Shown: positions 22,123-37,600 of the stretch, one piece after another | Position numbering within the stretch: the stretch's first letter is position 1 | Layout of the letters: the number at the start of each line of letters is the position of its first letter | From: Sphagnum compactum | Lineage: Eukaryota; Bryophyta; Sphagnopsida; Sphagnales | DNA: 64,000 bases | Assembly: GCA_965153455.1 (NCBI GenBank) | Contig: OZ234497.1 | Location: forward strand, 2,294,001 to 2,358,000 | Reading direction: 5' to 3' | Notes under the pieces: model-generated | What the model was told of the DNA's origin: nothing | Databases searched by the model: none | The model's input: the letters and a program-made list of their open reading frames with translations, nothing else | Position numbers and translations under genes: made by a program

Positions 22123-22982
22123 TCAAATAAAGTGAAATTGTTCAACATACTGAGAGTGTGAATGAAACTTGGGATTTGTAGCCAATACAATGGCACTTTG
22201 ATTATCCCCATGAATGATAGTAGATTGAGCTTGATTTTCACCTAGGTTGCATAGGAGTAGACAAAGCCAAATGGCTTCTTTTGTAGCCAATGTATAAGCC
22301 ATGTATTTCGTCTCAGTGGAAGAAATAGCAAGGGTTGTCTGCCTTTTGCTGGTCCAACTTATAGCTGTTGAAGATAAAATAAACACATATCTAGATGTGG
22401 ATTTTCTTGTGTCTATCTCACCATTCCAATCTGCATTAGAGTACCCATGACATATTACTTTAGTTTTGGGTAAAAGATTTTGAATTGATCTTCCCTTGTA
22501 CAATAACTCATGCTTAGATGTTCCTTTAAGGTATCACTTGATCCTCTTTACTGCAAACCAATGGGCATTTCCAAGGTTAACTAAATGTTGGGATACAACT
22601 CCCACAGTAAATGCAATGTTTGGTCATGTACAAACCATTGCATATGTTAAACTCCCCATTATTGATTTATAGGGAATTTCAGCCATCTTTGTCCTTTGTT
22701 CTTTTGAATTAGGAGATTGATCTTTAGTTAATTTTAAACATGATTCAAGTGGAGTTGAAATTGGTTTGCAATTTTCCATCCCATATATTTTTAATACATC
22801 ATTTATGTATTTAAATTGATTAAGTTCTAAGATATGAAGTTTTCAATTTCTTTTAATGTGAATACCAACATAATATTCAACTTCCCCCATATCAAACATG
22901 TTAAATTCTACACTAATAATTTTTTTGTTTGTGGTAATAGTTTTTAATGATTATTTGTGACATTAATACAATCATCTATATA
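22123..22982 (-). pseudogene. Copia RNase H and reverse transcriptase remnant
   Basis: The segment 22123-22503 reads as RNase H: YSNADWNGEIDTRKSTSRYVF, then AISWTSKRQTTLAISSTETKYMA and HGDNQSAIVLATNPKFHSHS, matching the copia order DADW...KSTSG...SSTEAEY...DNQSA. Upstream in the element, codons at 22971-22982 spell YIDD, a variant of the reverse-transcriptase catalytic YVDD box. Reading frames between them are broken. Confidence 0.85.
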
Positions 22983-24624
22983 TAAAGTTTTTGCTACAAA
23001 CAATGTTCCCACTCTTTTGACACACACATTTGTGTCTGCCAAATGGGTGAAAGCATGATAAAGTAGATTGCAAATGTTCCTTGCAACATAAATGAAAAGT
23101 AGCTAAGAAATATGCCTTGATATATTCAACTTAAAAATAATATTACTTAAAGATTAATATGAACATTTTTTTCAATTTTGTTAAAACTTTAAATAAAGAG
23201 TACATGCTTAAATTAAGTAGATTCATGGGAATTCAAACAAATGTCACAATCTATTTTATAACCCTTATGTAGATTATAAATAAATGAAATATTACATTTA
23301 AATTTTTTTGGAATTCATGGGTGCCTAAAATGTACTTGTGGTTTTTCATTTGTTTCACATTTTAATAAAAATATATCTAGCTTGTAGGGTAAAAATAGGT
23401 TTGAAAAAAATACTTATTAATCAATTTCAAACCTACTTGTTACCTATTTTTATTATATTAATTTTTTTCAAATTTTATACTCAATTTACTATAAACCCAA
23501 TGTAAGCATGGATGTTCTCAAAATGAAAGAAAAAAAACTTTTCAATTTACTTTATTGTGTTTTTGTAAAAAATTGTCATATTTTAAAATGGGATTTTAAG
23601 TGGATTACTTTTTTGGCCTCTTTTAACATGCTTTCACCCAAATTTGGTGCAAAATCATTTTGCAATAAATACGTGTCTATGAGAACATACTAAGCTCACA
23701 AACTTTGTTTAAGGCATATATGTTTTTATTTAGTTTACAAACAAGGTTGTTCTTACTAGTTTGTATGAAGCCCTCATGTTGTCTCATACAATTCTCTTCT
23801 TCAAGTTCACCATTTAAAAAACAGTTTTTATATCCATCTAATGGACCTCATAATTATATTTAGTCGCAAACGCCATAATAATTTTTATAGAATTTAATTT
23901 TACTACTAGTGAAAAGGTTTTTGTGTAATCAATACCTAGAACTTGGGAGTAACCTTTTGCTACCAAGTGGGCCTTGTATTTGTCAGCTTGATTGTCCACT
24001 TTATATTTTATACAAAAAACCCATTTACAACCAATAACATGTCTATGGAAAGATAACTTGGTTAAGGTGCGGGTACTATTTTTAATTAATGAATTATATT
24101 CATTTCATATTGCATCATCCCATTGATTAACATCATTTTTTTTCAAAGCCTCGCTTTTTTTTATTAGAACCTAGTTTATGTTGGTTGTTGCTGGTCCTTA
24201 TGTGTAACTTATTGAGTCCATGAATCGTTGAGATGGGTTGCAAGTTCTAGTTGATTGTTGAACTAGTGGTATGGGTGACTTTGTATTGCCATGGTAAAAA
24301 ATGATAGCTTCATCCATTTGATCAATCAAATGGTTCATTCTTTTGATTTGTTTAAAAAACATCAATTTTTGAATCAGTATGTTGAGGGGGGTGTAGTGGG
24401 TAATTCTTGAAGAATTACTTCATTTTGAAAATGTGAGATTACTACAGGGTTTACTAGAGGAGTTGTGAAAGGCATAGGATTTGGCATATGGGTGGATGGA
24501 ATTGCTAAAGGCTTTTGGTAATCTTTTATTAAATGCCAAATAAAATCACTTTGTTCTTTGCTGACTTCAATGTTTTTAATCTTTATTGCAATGAGTTGGC
24601 CTTTATTAGTTGATTTTCTTTCCC

Positions 24625-24816
24625 TTATTTTTGTAGTTGAGATTCCTCATGAAATATAACATCCTTACTAATAATTACAATTTTTGAAGAAGGGTTATAT
24701 AATCTATAAACCTTAACATGATTATCATTATACCCCACTAAACATTTTTGACTTTTCACATCCAATTTTCTTTTTTTTCTCTTTGGGTATATGCACATAT
24801 GCATCTCCCTACCCAT
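24625..24816 (-). pseudogene. Copia integrase C-terminal remnant
   Basis: KRKLDVKSQKCLVGYNDNHVKVYRLYNPSSK followed by VIISKDVIFHEE matches the integrase C-terminal region of Ty1-copia polyproteins (KLD.KS.KC.F.GY...KAYRLYNP...I.SRDV.F.E). The frame is open only for about 60 codons; the integrase core to its right (about 25000-25500) is broken. Confidence 0.85.
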
Positions 24817-25743
24817 TTTTTTTTTCTAGAATGACTATTCCAACTAGAGCACTTGTTGGAACTTTATTTTCAATATAATTTGTTATAGACATAGCTTTCA
24901 CCCAAAAAGTATTTGGAACTTTAGCAAAACTTATTATGCATGTTGCACTTCAACAAAAGTACTATTTTTGCACTTAGCCACTCCATTTTATTATGAAGTA
25001 TAAGGTGTTGTCATTTGTTTGATAATTCCATTTTCTTTATAAAATTCTTTAAATTGATTTGAGAAATATTCACCTGCACTATCATTTTGTAGTATTGTAA
25101 CTTTTCCTCCTAAGAAGGTTTATGCTTTAGTTTTGTATATTTGGAATATTCAAGTATTTCAAATTTATATTTCATAATATATACATGAGACTTTCTTGAC
25201 TTATCATCATTAAAGGTTAGAAAGTACTTAAAGTCATTATGCAATTTAGTTACATCAGTTCGAAAACATTCAAGTGCACAAGGTCTAACATGAAATTTTT
25301 TTCTTTGTCCTTCGAATGTTGGAAATTTAATTTTTGTTTGTTTACCATATGCACAACTTGGAAAAAACGTAATTTTAGGAGAAGATTTAACTTTTAAAAT
25401 TTTGACATAATTGTTTGTTTACATTGGTTTCATCTTTTGTTCGTTAATGTGGCCCAATTTTTGATGCCATAAATCATGATTTCTTATGTTTGGATTATTT
25501 TGAATTATTGTATCAATACAATGATATGCATCAATAGAACAAGGAACTATTCAGTGCTTAATTTGTATAAATTGTTTATTTGTTCACAAATTGTAATAAC
25601 TTGATTGGATTTATTTTATATGATACAATTATGAGGGGTAAAAACAAAGGAATATCCAGCATCAATTGCTTGTAGGATTGAGATTAGATTTTTGGTTAAA
25701 TTTGGCACATGTAACACTAGCAATTATTTTATTTTTCCATTTG

Positions 25744-25992
25744 TTAATTTAATTGAAATTTTCCCATTGCCATATAGTTTATGGCATGTATCATTAGGTC
25801 AAGGTAGACATAATCGTTGGTTGAATGAGGCTTATATTCAAAGAACCAATTTCTATTACTCATCATATGATAATTGGCACCATAATGCACTACCCAACTT
25901 AATTCATTATTGTTTAAATCGAATGTTGACAAAAAGGCCACAAATAACTTTGCTTCATTGGAGGCATCAAGTACTCTCATTTTGTTTGACAC
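25744..25992 (-). pseudogene. Copia protease/pre-integrase remnant, active site lost
   Basis: WVVHYGANYHMMSNRNWFFEYKPHS corresponds to the copia aspartic-protease region usually written W..DSGA..HMT..... The catalytic Asp-Ser-Gly is replaced by His-Tyr-Gly, so the protease could not work. The rest of the frame is interrupted. Confidence 0.75.
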
Positions 25993-26099
25993 AAGATTTT
26001 GAGCTTCATACCAACCTTTTTCATTTGTAATATTTTTTCGACAATTTTTAATTTGGTACCCTTGAAGCTTGCAATAAAAAATAATTCCAAAAGGTTTCT

Positions 26100-26779
26100 T
26101 TAGTCCATTGTTTGAATTGTTGTTATTTCCTTTCTAAATTGGAAAATATTAAGCCTTTTTGGCCTATCTGGATTTCGTTTAACTTTTCTTGAACCACCAT
26201 ATAATTTAGAATTTTCATTATCCCTTTTATACAATTTTGCATTTCTTTTGGTTTCGTTTTCCAACAAGAGACTTAATGTTTCATGAAAAGTACCCACTTG
26301 ACTTGGGCTATTATGAGATCTGTGTAAAATTTGGGCATTGAACCTAAAAGTGTTGCTACTATTTCAATATTTGGACATATATTGTAGTCAACTCATCTAA
26401 CACATGGCTTAATTTATCAAAATGGGTTCAAATTGTGTCTTGTTCATCCATTTTTAATGCATAAAATTTTCTTGTGAGGTAATTTTTACTTACAACATTA
26501 AAGTTGTTTGAAAATTAGTTTTAATTTGATCCCATGTTTCTTGTAATTTTTTGAAGATTTAACATGGACTAATTGATTATCTTTCATACACAAAAAAAAT
26601 TGCTTTTGCTTTTGCATTTTTAATGTCCCAAGTAGCTCAACTTGCAATATTAGTAGGTCTAGTCGTAGAACCATTGACGTGGTTCCATTGTTCTTTTTGA
26701 TGGAAAAACATTTCCATGTGAGTATACCATCTTTGGTAATTACTTCCATCAAATCTATCAATGAAGTGATCAAGCCCAA
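26100..26779 (-). pseudogene. Copia gag-like remnant
   Basis: Two open patches (26100-26297 and 26498-26779) sit where gag is expected, directly inside the 5' LTR. They show fragments such as FDGSNYQRWYTHM-like coding in a broken frame around 26700-26760 and a basic, Lys/Arg-rich stretch. Identification rests mainly on position. Confidence 0.5.
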
Positions 26780-26851
26780 TATTGGCCATGGCTCATGAGT
26801 TCTAGAAAAAATTCTTTATGATTTTTTAACACTTACCGTGTTTTAATACCA

Positions 26852-27055
26852 TATAAAGAAGAAAGAAATTCTTTGTGAAAACAAACTTAAAACTTTTATT
26901 AACACATTCCGCCCAACCAAGAAACCAAAAACAACCTTTTGGAGTTTCACCCACCATGCCTTTTTAAAATGTTTAAATGTCAAGGTCTTGGGAACCAATA
27001 TGTTCTTAAATGTCTTTTCATATCAAATAAATTTATACTAACTTACTATTTAATA
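26852..27055 (-). repeat. 5' LTR of copia element
   Basis: Partner of the LTR at 21748-21946. The termini have decayed to TA...TA. The left edge abuts ATACCA, the reverse complement of TGGTAT, which starts the usual initiator-Met-tRNA primer-binding site of plant copia elements. Confidence 0.85.
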
Positions 27056-28535
27056 AAGATGTCGTACAAAACTATACAAAACTACTTTTAAATGTGTCAA
27101 AATTTTGCTATGAAGTGCATCACTTCCTTATGAACATTGTGCCTATAATGCTATAAAAATCTTAGCACAGGATTTGTAAATCAATTACTAATAATCAAAC
27201 TTGCGCCATTTAATCCCACTTAATTGTGCATTGCATCTTGTTAATCACCTATGTTTTTGTTATCGCAATTTCATATCAATCTCCTATCAAAATTTTGTTA
27301 AATGTTGGAACTTCTTGCAATGGCTTCTTGAATGATCTCATTCCACTAGAATGAAGTTTGGCTCAAGCAATTTGTGGACCCACATTGCTTCAACTAGCAC
27401 AATGTGTGCCACATCTTTGCATTTTGTTCAGCTTTTTGTTTTTCAATTACTATTGTTATGTTGAACTTTTAGATTGATGGTGTGATTCACAAAAGGGGGT
27501 TCAGTAGGCATTCCTTGGTAAAGGTTCATTAGCTTTAAATGCAGTATGGAGTGCATACCCTTTTTACACAACGCTTAGTAGACCACCTTTCATCAAACAT
27601 TTTTTTCATAACCTTTTTGTCTAACCTTCCATGCTTGGCTAGTCTTTCTCAACTTTTTCAACAAGTTTTCAATTCGTTGATGCCAACACCTCTTCCTTTT
27701 GATGTTCATGGTCTTTAATTGTTGTTTTTTCATGAATTAGTTTTTGTTCAAGTGCATAAATGTAAACACTAGAGAGGTTCTCATAATAAATTTTGAGTAA
27801 TCTATTAATGATTATTCTATTGAAATGTGATGTGTGGGCCTCCAAGGGGCCTTTGAAGAAATAAAAAATGAAAATCATGGCTATTAGTTTGCAATGGTGG
27901 CCTTAATGCTAAAACAATCAAGTATATTAAGACCATTTATGTTTACGAGTTATTTAAATTACCGCACGACCTTGGGACAAAACCTCGTGAGGTGTTTTAC
28001 ATTCAAAAACATTAATGTCTACATATTAATGTTGGTGTTTTCTTTGACTATAATTGACCAAGTTAGAACCTTTTCAACATGTAAATCAACTTGATCAAAT
28101 TTTGCATCAAGTGTTTTTAGGCGTAGTCACACTAATAAGAGCCACAACACATGTAACACGTGCTTAATTTTTCACATTTAGAAGTGGTACTTTAATTTGG
28201 TGTCGAAAGTATAAGATTATTTTATATAGGGTTGTTCATAATATATCATTGGAACATGTGAATTAATTTGAAAAATGTCCGATGAATAAGAAGCTTTCAA
28301 AAGCACTCATTAAACAATGTAATGCATGTTTTTTAACATTAAAAAGACTTATAAATAAACTTCAATTTTTTTGAAAATTACATATATTTTGAAATCTTAT
28401 ACATAAACCTTGACATAATAGTATAAATTTTTAAAAAAAAATTGAACATGTTTTTGAAGACATTTTAAAGAATATTTTTAAAAATATTCCTTCAAAAATA
28501 GTCCCAAAAGTAGGGGGTGTGATTCATGTTATCTT
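27056..28535. other. AT-rich DNA between copia and the pogo remnant
   Basis: Mostly low-complexity AT-rich DNA. It probably includes decayed 3' coding and untranslated sequence of the pogo-like element whose C-terminal coding begins at 28641 on the minus strand. No confident frame is present. Confidence 0.4.
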
Positions 28536-28641
28536 ATTTGCACCCTTCTACTTCCACAAAAGCTTCACTAGGATGCATTTTGTTTGCCATGACGTCTACA
28601 TTGAAGGGCCAAATTTTAGTCACCTTAAAGTCTTTACATAT
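28536..28641 (-). pseudogene. Pogo/Tigger-like (DDE_1) transposase, C-terminal piece
   Basis: The minus strand reads CKDFKVTKIWPFNVDVMANK then MHPSEAF, matching the post-catalytic signature of DDE_1 transposases (F.ATGIWP.NP......PSE.F). It is cut at exactly 28641/28642, where the large CACTA element starts. The rest of the same gene resumes at 53732 and beyond on the same strand. Confidence 0.8.
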
Positions 28642-28655
28642 CACTACTAGAAATT
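28642..28655. repeat. Left terminal inverted repeat of giant CACTA
   Basis: CACTACTAGAAATT; identical to the reverse complement of 53492-53505. CACTA is the diagnostic end of En/Spm-superfamily elements. Confidence 0.95.
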
Positions 28656-28659
28656 CTGT

Positions 28660-28900
28660 CATATGCAACCACACCACATGCAACTGGGATGCAACTGCTT
28701 GTCGCATGCAACTGTTTTTGCAACTATGCGCCCTCTTTGGGTGTGTATGCAACTATGGTGCAACTATAATCGCCTTCATCCCAACCTTTGGATGAGTTCT
28801 GTGATATATCACCGTATATATTTGATATATCATCGTATATCATTGATATGTATATACTCATAGTTGCATGTGCAACCAAAATATGCCAACTATGGTCTTT
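28660..28900. repeat. Left subterminal TGCAAC repeat region
   Basis: At least nine TGCAAC or GTTGCA words in both orientations, several as ATGCAACTG, within 240 bp of the terminus. In En/Spm such subterminal repeats are the TNPA binding sites. The same words dominate the right end. Confidence 0.8.
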
Positions 28901-29511
28901 TGGTAAGCTAGGTACACATTTTTTTTAGGCATGTCTAGGATTAGGGTTGCCTACAAATGACATTCATAAGGTTTAGGATATAGGTGAAAAATAACCTAAT
29001 CTATTTTGTCACACCTAAAATAATGTATCTATCCCCAACTTTTAGTAGCTTGCTCCACAAACATTTAGAAGACAATTTACAACTGAATATATCAATTTTA
29101 CTTACAATAGTTTATCACTTGATGAAGCAAAACAATGTATATGTGTATTCAACAAGAAGGTCCAATTAATCCCCTCAAGATTACAATATGTGGGTTTGAC
29201 ATGTGCAAATAATCTATTTTATTCCAACAATTATCCAGTACAAGTGAGGGTCTCATGGCACATAGTCCATGTAATGCATGAGTTGGTTCCAAAGTCAGCC
29301 CTGATAGTCCTGATGGGTAAAGCACACATCAGAAACCAGACATGAAAACACATGCTATTGTCCCCCTTAACAACCATAACCAGACAATATGCAAACCCTG
29401 GAAAGGGTTACCCAAAGAACATCTCAGAATAAGAAGCTCTATATGAACCCCAACTTCACTCAATACATAATTTCTTGCTCATAAATGTTATTACATCCAA
29501 CTACAGAATGT

Positions 29512-31760
<2,249 letters not shown>

Positions 31761-31982
31761 ATGGAAACAGTAGTAACAACTTCAAGTCCTTCAAGTCTCA
31801 GGTGCAGCAGCAAAAACGAAGCTGCAAATCTCAATGCGTCCATACAACAACAGTAGCAGCAGGAGCAGGAGAGCCACAGCTACGACAACTGGGAGGAAGA
31901 GACAGCTACGAAGAAGAAGAAGCTCTTGGAGAAACAAACCTTGCCTTTCGGGGAGTTCTCGGCGGTTTCACACCGTCCATAG
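31761..31982 (-). other. Probable E2 5' leader and junction with the RHM fragment
   Basis: The 200 bases upstream of the E2 start are rich in CAG/CAA/GAAG on the plus strand and CT-rich on the coding strand, as for a plant 5' leader. Somewhere before 31983 the sequence switches to the rhamnose-synthase fragment, so a capture junction lies here. The exact base cannot be placed without the donor gene. Confidence 0.4.
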
Positions 31983-32757
<775 letters not shown>

Positions 32758-34657
32758 TATGATGATGACCTCCGCTTCTGCAAATCTGCCTGATATTATT
32801 CAGTAAGAAAAAATTCTTCTCTATCAGAATTTTGTGGGCACAACACGAGAGTAACAACAAAGTTCGGTGGAGCCACAGACGGGAAATAGAGAGGAAGAGT
32901 GTAATTTGGACTCCCCTGCAAACAAGGAAGATCAAGACCAAGCTCTCTTTAGTCCTAGTATAATACCTTACAAGTACACCTGCTTTTTTCTGGTACTGTC
33001 TGTCATAGGGACCGAATGTGAGGGACAACAAAGCGAGCAATATCTGCTGCTCACGACTACTAATCCACAAGCTCCTCATTTCCAACTGAAGAGATTATGT
33101 GTCGTCATTATGAAAACATAAAATTTCGAACAATCAAGATGTTCTGAGTGAGGCAAACATCATCAGCTAAACAGAGTCAAATTTCACTGTAGCAACTGGG
33201 AACTCTGACCCAACTCATTACACTAAGGCACATCTCAATTCAGTTGAGCACTCGAGGATAATATCATATATAATGCACGTGTTGAAATTAGAACTGATCA
33301 AACAGTTATCAGATGATTTCAATAAACAAGATCTCTCTATTATGAAATGAACCTTTGTTCATCGATGCTTAAATCCTCACGGTAAGAGTTCTATACATGC
33401 TCCAACCCTCCTAAAATCATGCTTGCTCAATTGATGGTATTCTGTGAGCTACTTGCATTTGCAAACGGAATGATCCAAATGCTCATTCAGTATAACATTA
33501 GTCCTCTTCCAACTGTGTATATGCCTGGAAGGCAACCAAGTATATGAATGCAGCCTGTGCCAGAATAGATCTCTAAATCCATAAAGTTCATCACAGCCCT
33601 GTTTCTATTGAGTTTCAGCTCTGAAGTGTCCTGACAATGTTGTAAAAGAAATTCCATCAATACTGCTCAACGTTGTTGCCTCCAGCCTATGTGTCGCAGC
33701 CATGCTGCTGTTGTCTTCCCACCACCCTAGGCACCACAAATGGTGCCACAGAGTTATCCTACCTCATTACTTCATAGATTGCAAGTCTTGGATCTTTGGA
33801 AAGATTTCTTTTATGGCTACAGCACTCTTGCTGTATCTGATCAGCACCCACCAATCAGCACCAAATATCAAGTAAACATAAGTCCCTCTTACATTGTGCA
33901 CAAAACCCTGCTCGTTCAGCACTTGTCATTCATGAACCTCTGTAATGGAATTATCCTTATTGCTTATCAAGCACTTCAGGCAGTCATGATGAACATCACC
34001 ACTTCCCCCAACTACAACAGGTACCTAGACATTGAAAAAAATACCGTTAGCAACAACATAACCACATCATAGCAGTCACATAGTGGCACAAGCACATCTT
34101 GTTATCCTCCACTAGCTCTTCAACCAATGTCTCTGATATCCCATAAGCCCCAGCTTCAAGAAAACCCTCAAGCTCAGATGACCTTTCAGCTCAGCTCAGC
34201 TCAGCTCACACACCATGCGCTTTCCTTCTCACACAACACACAACACACACACACACACACACACAAATGCTAATCAACCCCATTCGCTAATCATTTGTGA
34301 TTAGTAGCCTAATTAGGACCTTAATCAGGGCCTTAATTATTCTCTCTCTTGCCAAAGAGAGATTTGTGTTAAGCAAATAACAATGTAGTAAGATATTAAA
34401 TTTTTTACTACTGGGTGCAACCTGTCTACATTCAGAATCCAAAGGCGGTTAGCACATAAAGAGGATCTCCAAAGGATCTGCAATATCTCCAGGAAGCCCA
34501 TACCATCAGAACGACTCATAAATATGTTTCAGCTCTAAACATGGGAGCAGACCCTGTAGTGAGTGCCTACAAAGTCAGCTCAAGGACACTTACCTGTGTG
34601 CCTGTAGCTCTTGAAATACGTGTGGAAAGAGCTGCCAGATCCCCATAAGACAACTAT
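32758..34657. other. RHM leader/intron and unassigned CACTA interior
   Basis: An acceptor-like TTTGCAG just upstream of the RHM ATG suggests that 32780-33100 includes a captured 5'UTR intron. From about 33100 to 34657 there is no recognisable coding sequence. A CAGCT-rich stretch and a (CA)n tract lie at 34195-34265. A GCCTAATTAGGACCTTAATCAGGGCC patch near 34310 is AT-palindromic but unassigned. Confidence 0.45.
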
Positions 34658-37600
34658 TCATTCAAGGCCAACTTCATCCTCACCAGATGACCTTTGAAGC
34701 TCTTCGGCAGCTAGAATTGCATCAGCTCCAGTCAATTCAATTGCACCAACAAGTGCCATGTTCCTTGGTACCTCTGGAAATTCCAGAGGCACATCTACTC
34801 CAATTAAGTTGTCTACCATGGTAACTTCATCACTATCAGATACTAGGATGCGTTTGGACCTTGGTTCTTTGTGGAGGACAACCTTCCATCCTGGCATGTT
34901 AGGGTCATCTGCATAAAAAACTTGCTGCACCTGGGCTGGAAATACATAAGGTTCATCAACCCGTGCTTTCAATTGTCGAAAATTTACCAACAAAAACCCA
35001 TCATCATCACGCTTATATGTGGGATTCCCCCCTGTCTAATCCATTTCTTACCCAATCACATTTGAACAATATTACTGGTTGGGATATAGGGCCATAGTCT
35101 AGCAAAATTATGTCCTTCAATATCCCCACATATTGAAGCGCCCCAAGTCTCGTACCCTCTGTTGACTGTTGCTCTTGATGGAAAACTGATGCAACTCCAG
35201 AATCGTATGTGGCACTTGTGTTGTCAGTGGTATTTATAGAAACTCTGTAATGATTTCCATATGCCTTCATTCTTGTGTACCTTGAAGCAAAAGGGGATGG
35301 CAAAATTGATAGATGGAGTGCATCTTGGTCTTCAAGCACGCCCCCTTGTGCGATATGGCTCCGAATTGCTTCACGAACCCAACTTGCCAAGTTTTGCACC
35401 TCTTGGAGCTCTGGTGGAAACTCCACATGCCTGCTTCTTTTTCTATGCCCCATCCGCCATTGTGCTTCAAATTCTGCTCTTAACTGCCTTATCCGAATTG
35501 TTTCTTGCTCATACATGCTGCACCCCCAATAGCCAAGCCCCACATTAAGTTTATTAATTTTAGTTACTTGTTCAACAAGAAAGTAACTTACCCATGCATC
35601 TATGACCTCTTTACAATTTTCCAACAGGGGTTTAAGGGGTTAAGGGTTGTGTACCGAACCCACGGTGCTAAACATGCCACATTTGTCATCACATATTGAT
35701 GTGCCACATCTCGTGTTACAGGGTCCAGAGTCAACTTTGTGGCAGCCCCTTCCACAACTTCACCAGAAACCCCCTCCTCTTCATCTGCATTCCAGATTCT
35801 ATGTCGAACATGGCGGAAATCTTGTAGATATTCGGTGACAAACCCAATTGTCTCGTCCAAAATGTAACCTTCTGCCATGGAAGCCTCTGGCCTTGACCTA
35901 TTACGAACATAACCTTTGAAAACCTTCATGGCCCGTTCTATTGGGTACATCTAGCGAGTATGAACTGCGCCACAAATGTCTAGTTCTTCTACAATGTGCA
36001 ATGTTAAATGTGACATCACATCAAAAAATGCTCCCGGGAATTCCCATTCAAGCATGCTAAGAGTGATTGCTACATCTTCCCTTAGGGTTGGTAGGTCAAT
36101 TGGATCCCAAACCTTTGCACATATGTTACGATACACTCGACTAAGGCGCATCAAACTTAAACGTACCTGAGCATCCATTAGAGCTAGAGGCATTAATTGT
36201 TGCATTAAAACATGCCAATCATGGCTCTTCATTAACCCAAGTTTCTTATCCATGATATGTTTTCCTAATGAGCCGCAATAATCTGTTGGCACTTTCAAAG
36301 AGGCTAACCTATTCATGAAAGTTTGGAGCTCTTCTGGTCTAAGGACATAGGGGGCAACAGGTTTAAAAATCTTGCCCGGCCTTTGAGGATCCCGTTTCAA
36401 CCATAGATGTTCTCGGATTCCACACACTTCCATGTCCCGTCGAACCTTGATTGTGTCCTTCAATCCAAATATGAACTTGATCATACTCTCACAAACATTC
36501 TTCTCAATGTGCATCACATCTAACGTGTGCCTGATGAGTAAATGCTGCAGCAACCACCATTTCGGTTAAACAATGGTAATATTAACACAATTTGTGCCTG
36601 GGAACTACTATACCAAGATGTAAACACCCATATAATGATGCCACCCAATAATTGAAATCTCACAAATTGACAAATTTTAACAGGGACCAAAAATATGTTT
36701 GCCCATCCCAAGACTCCGCACTTATCTCTGATTCCAGAAATGAACCACTTCATGCCTCAGTTGTCCCAGTAAATAGTCCCTTTGATACAACGTCTTTTGA
36801 AACCTTTGATGATGAAGAAGATGAAGAACAGGTAATCGCACTTGAAGACAAGATCTGGGTGGACTTAGAGGATGAGGCTGATGATCTCCTAGACATGGAG
36901 TTAGAGGATGAGAGCCAAAAGACTGAATCTGCTTTGGAAGACATAAAAGTCCACGATGATCCCCCAATGCTACAAAGCACACTTCATGACCAAAGAGTTT
37001 TAAGTACTGAACTGGATAATGACCAGATGACACAGCATAGTCCAGTGGATGTAGATATGGCTGCCGGACATGCTTCAGAGGACCATGCAACAAAACAAAA
37101 TGTGTCCAGTGAGAAAAACCAATCAAGGGAGACTATGGATATGACTGAAGATGATGCAGACATTTATGTCACAGCAACAGCAGCCAAGACCAGTAAGAAC
37201 ATCTCAGAAGGATCTCATAAAGAGGGTGAGAAAGGTAATGATGAAGTAAAAAGAATTCTGGAGGGTGAATTGAGGGCGAGACAGATGGAGCGTGAACTGA
37301 AAGAGAAAGATGCAAATTTTACACATTTTGCTATCATGATGAGATGCATCTTTTAATGTTGTTGAAACCAGCTGGATCAAAAATCCATGGTATCATCCAG
37401 TGTTGAACAATTGGACACTGACAAATCCAAACAGTCTAGTGGTGTTACAGTCAGTCTAGACAAAGGGCTCTCAGAAGAGTCACCATGGATTTCAGTCTGG
37501 TCATAATGGCAGTGATAAGGGTCCATAATACAAGCTGTCCCTCACTCAATATGAATGTTGTTGCACATTCAATGTAGTGGTAGTCAATTCTGCACGTTAC

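Larger units (their letters stand above)
21748..27055 (-). mobile_element. Degenerate Ty1-copia LTR retrotransposon
   Basis: About 5.3 kb, transcribed leftward. It is bounded by two related ~200-bp LTRs (21748-21946 and 26852-27055). Flanking 5-mers are GAGAT (21743-21747) and AAGAT (27056-27060), a target duplication with one mismatch. Order on the minus strand: gag-like, protease, integrase, reverse transcriptase, RNase H, which is the copia order. A primer-binding-site-like TGGTATTA lies directly inside the right (5') LTR. Every domain is riddled with stops and shifts, so it is inactive. Confidence 0.9.
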
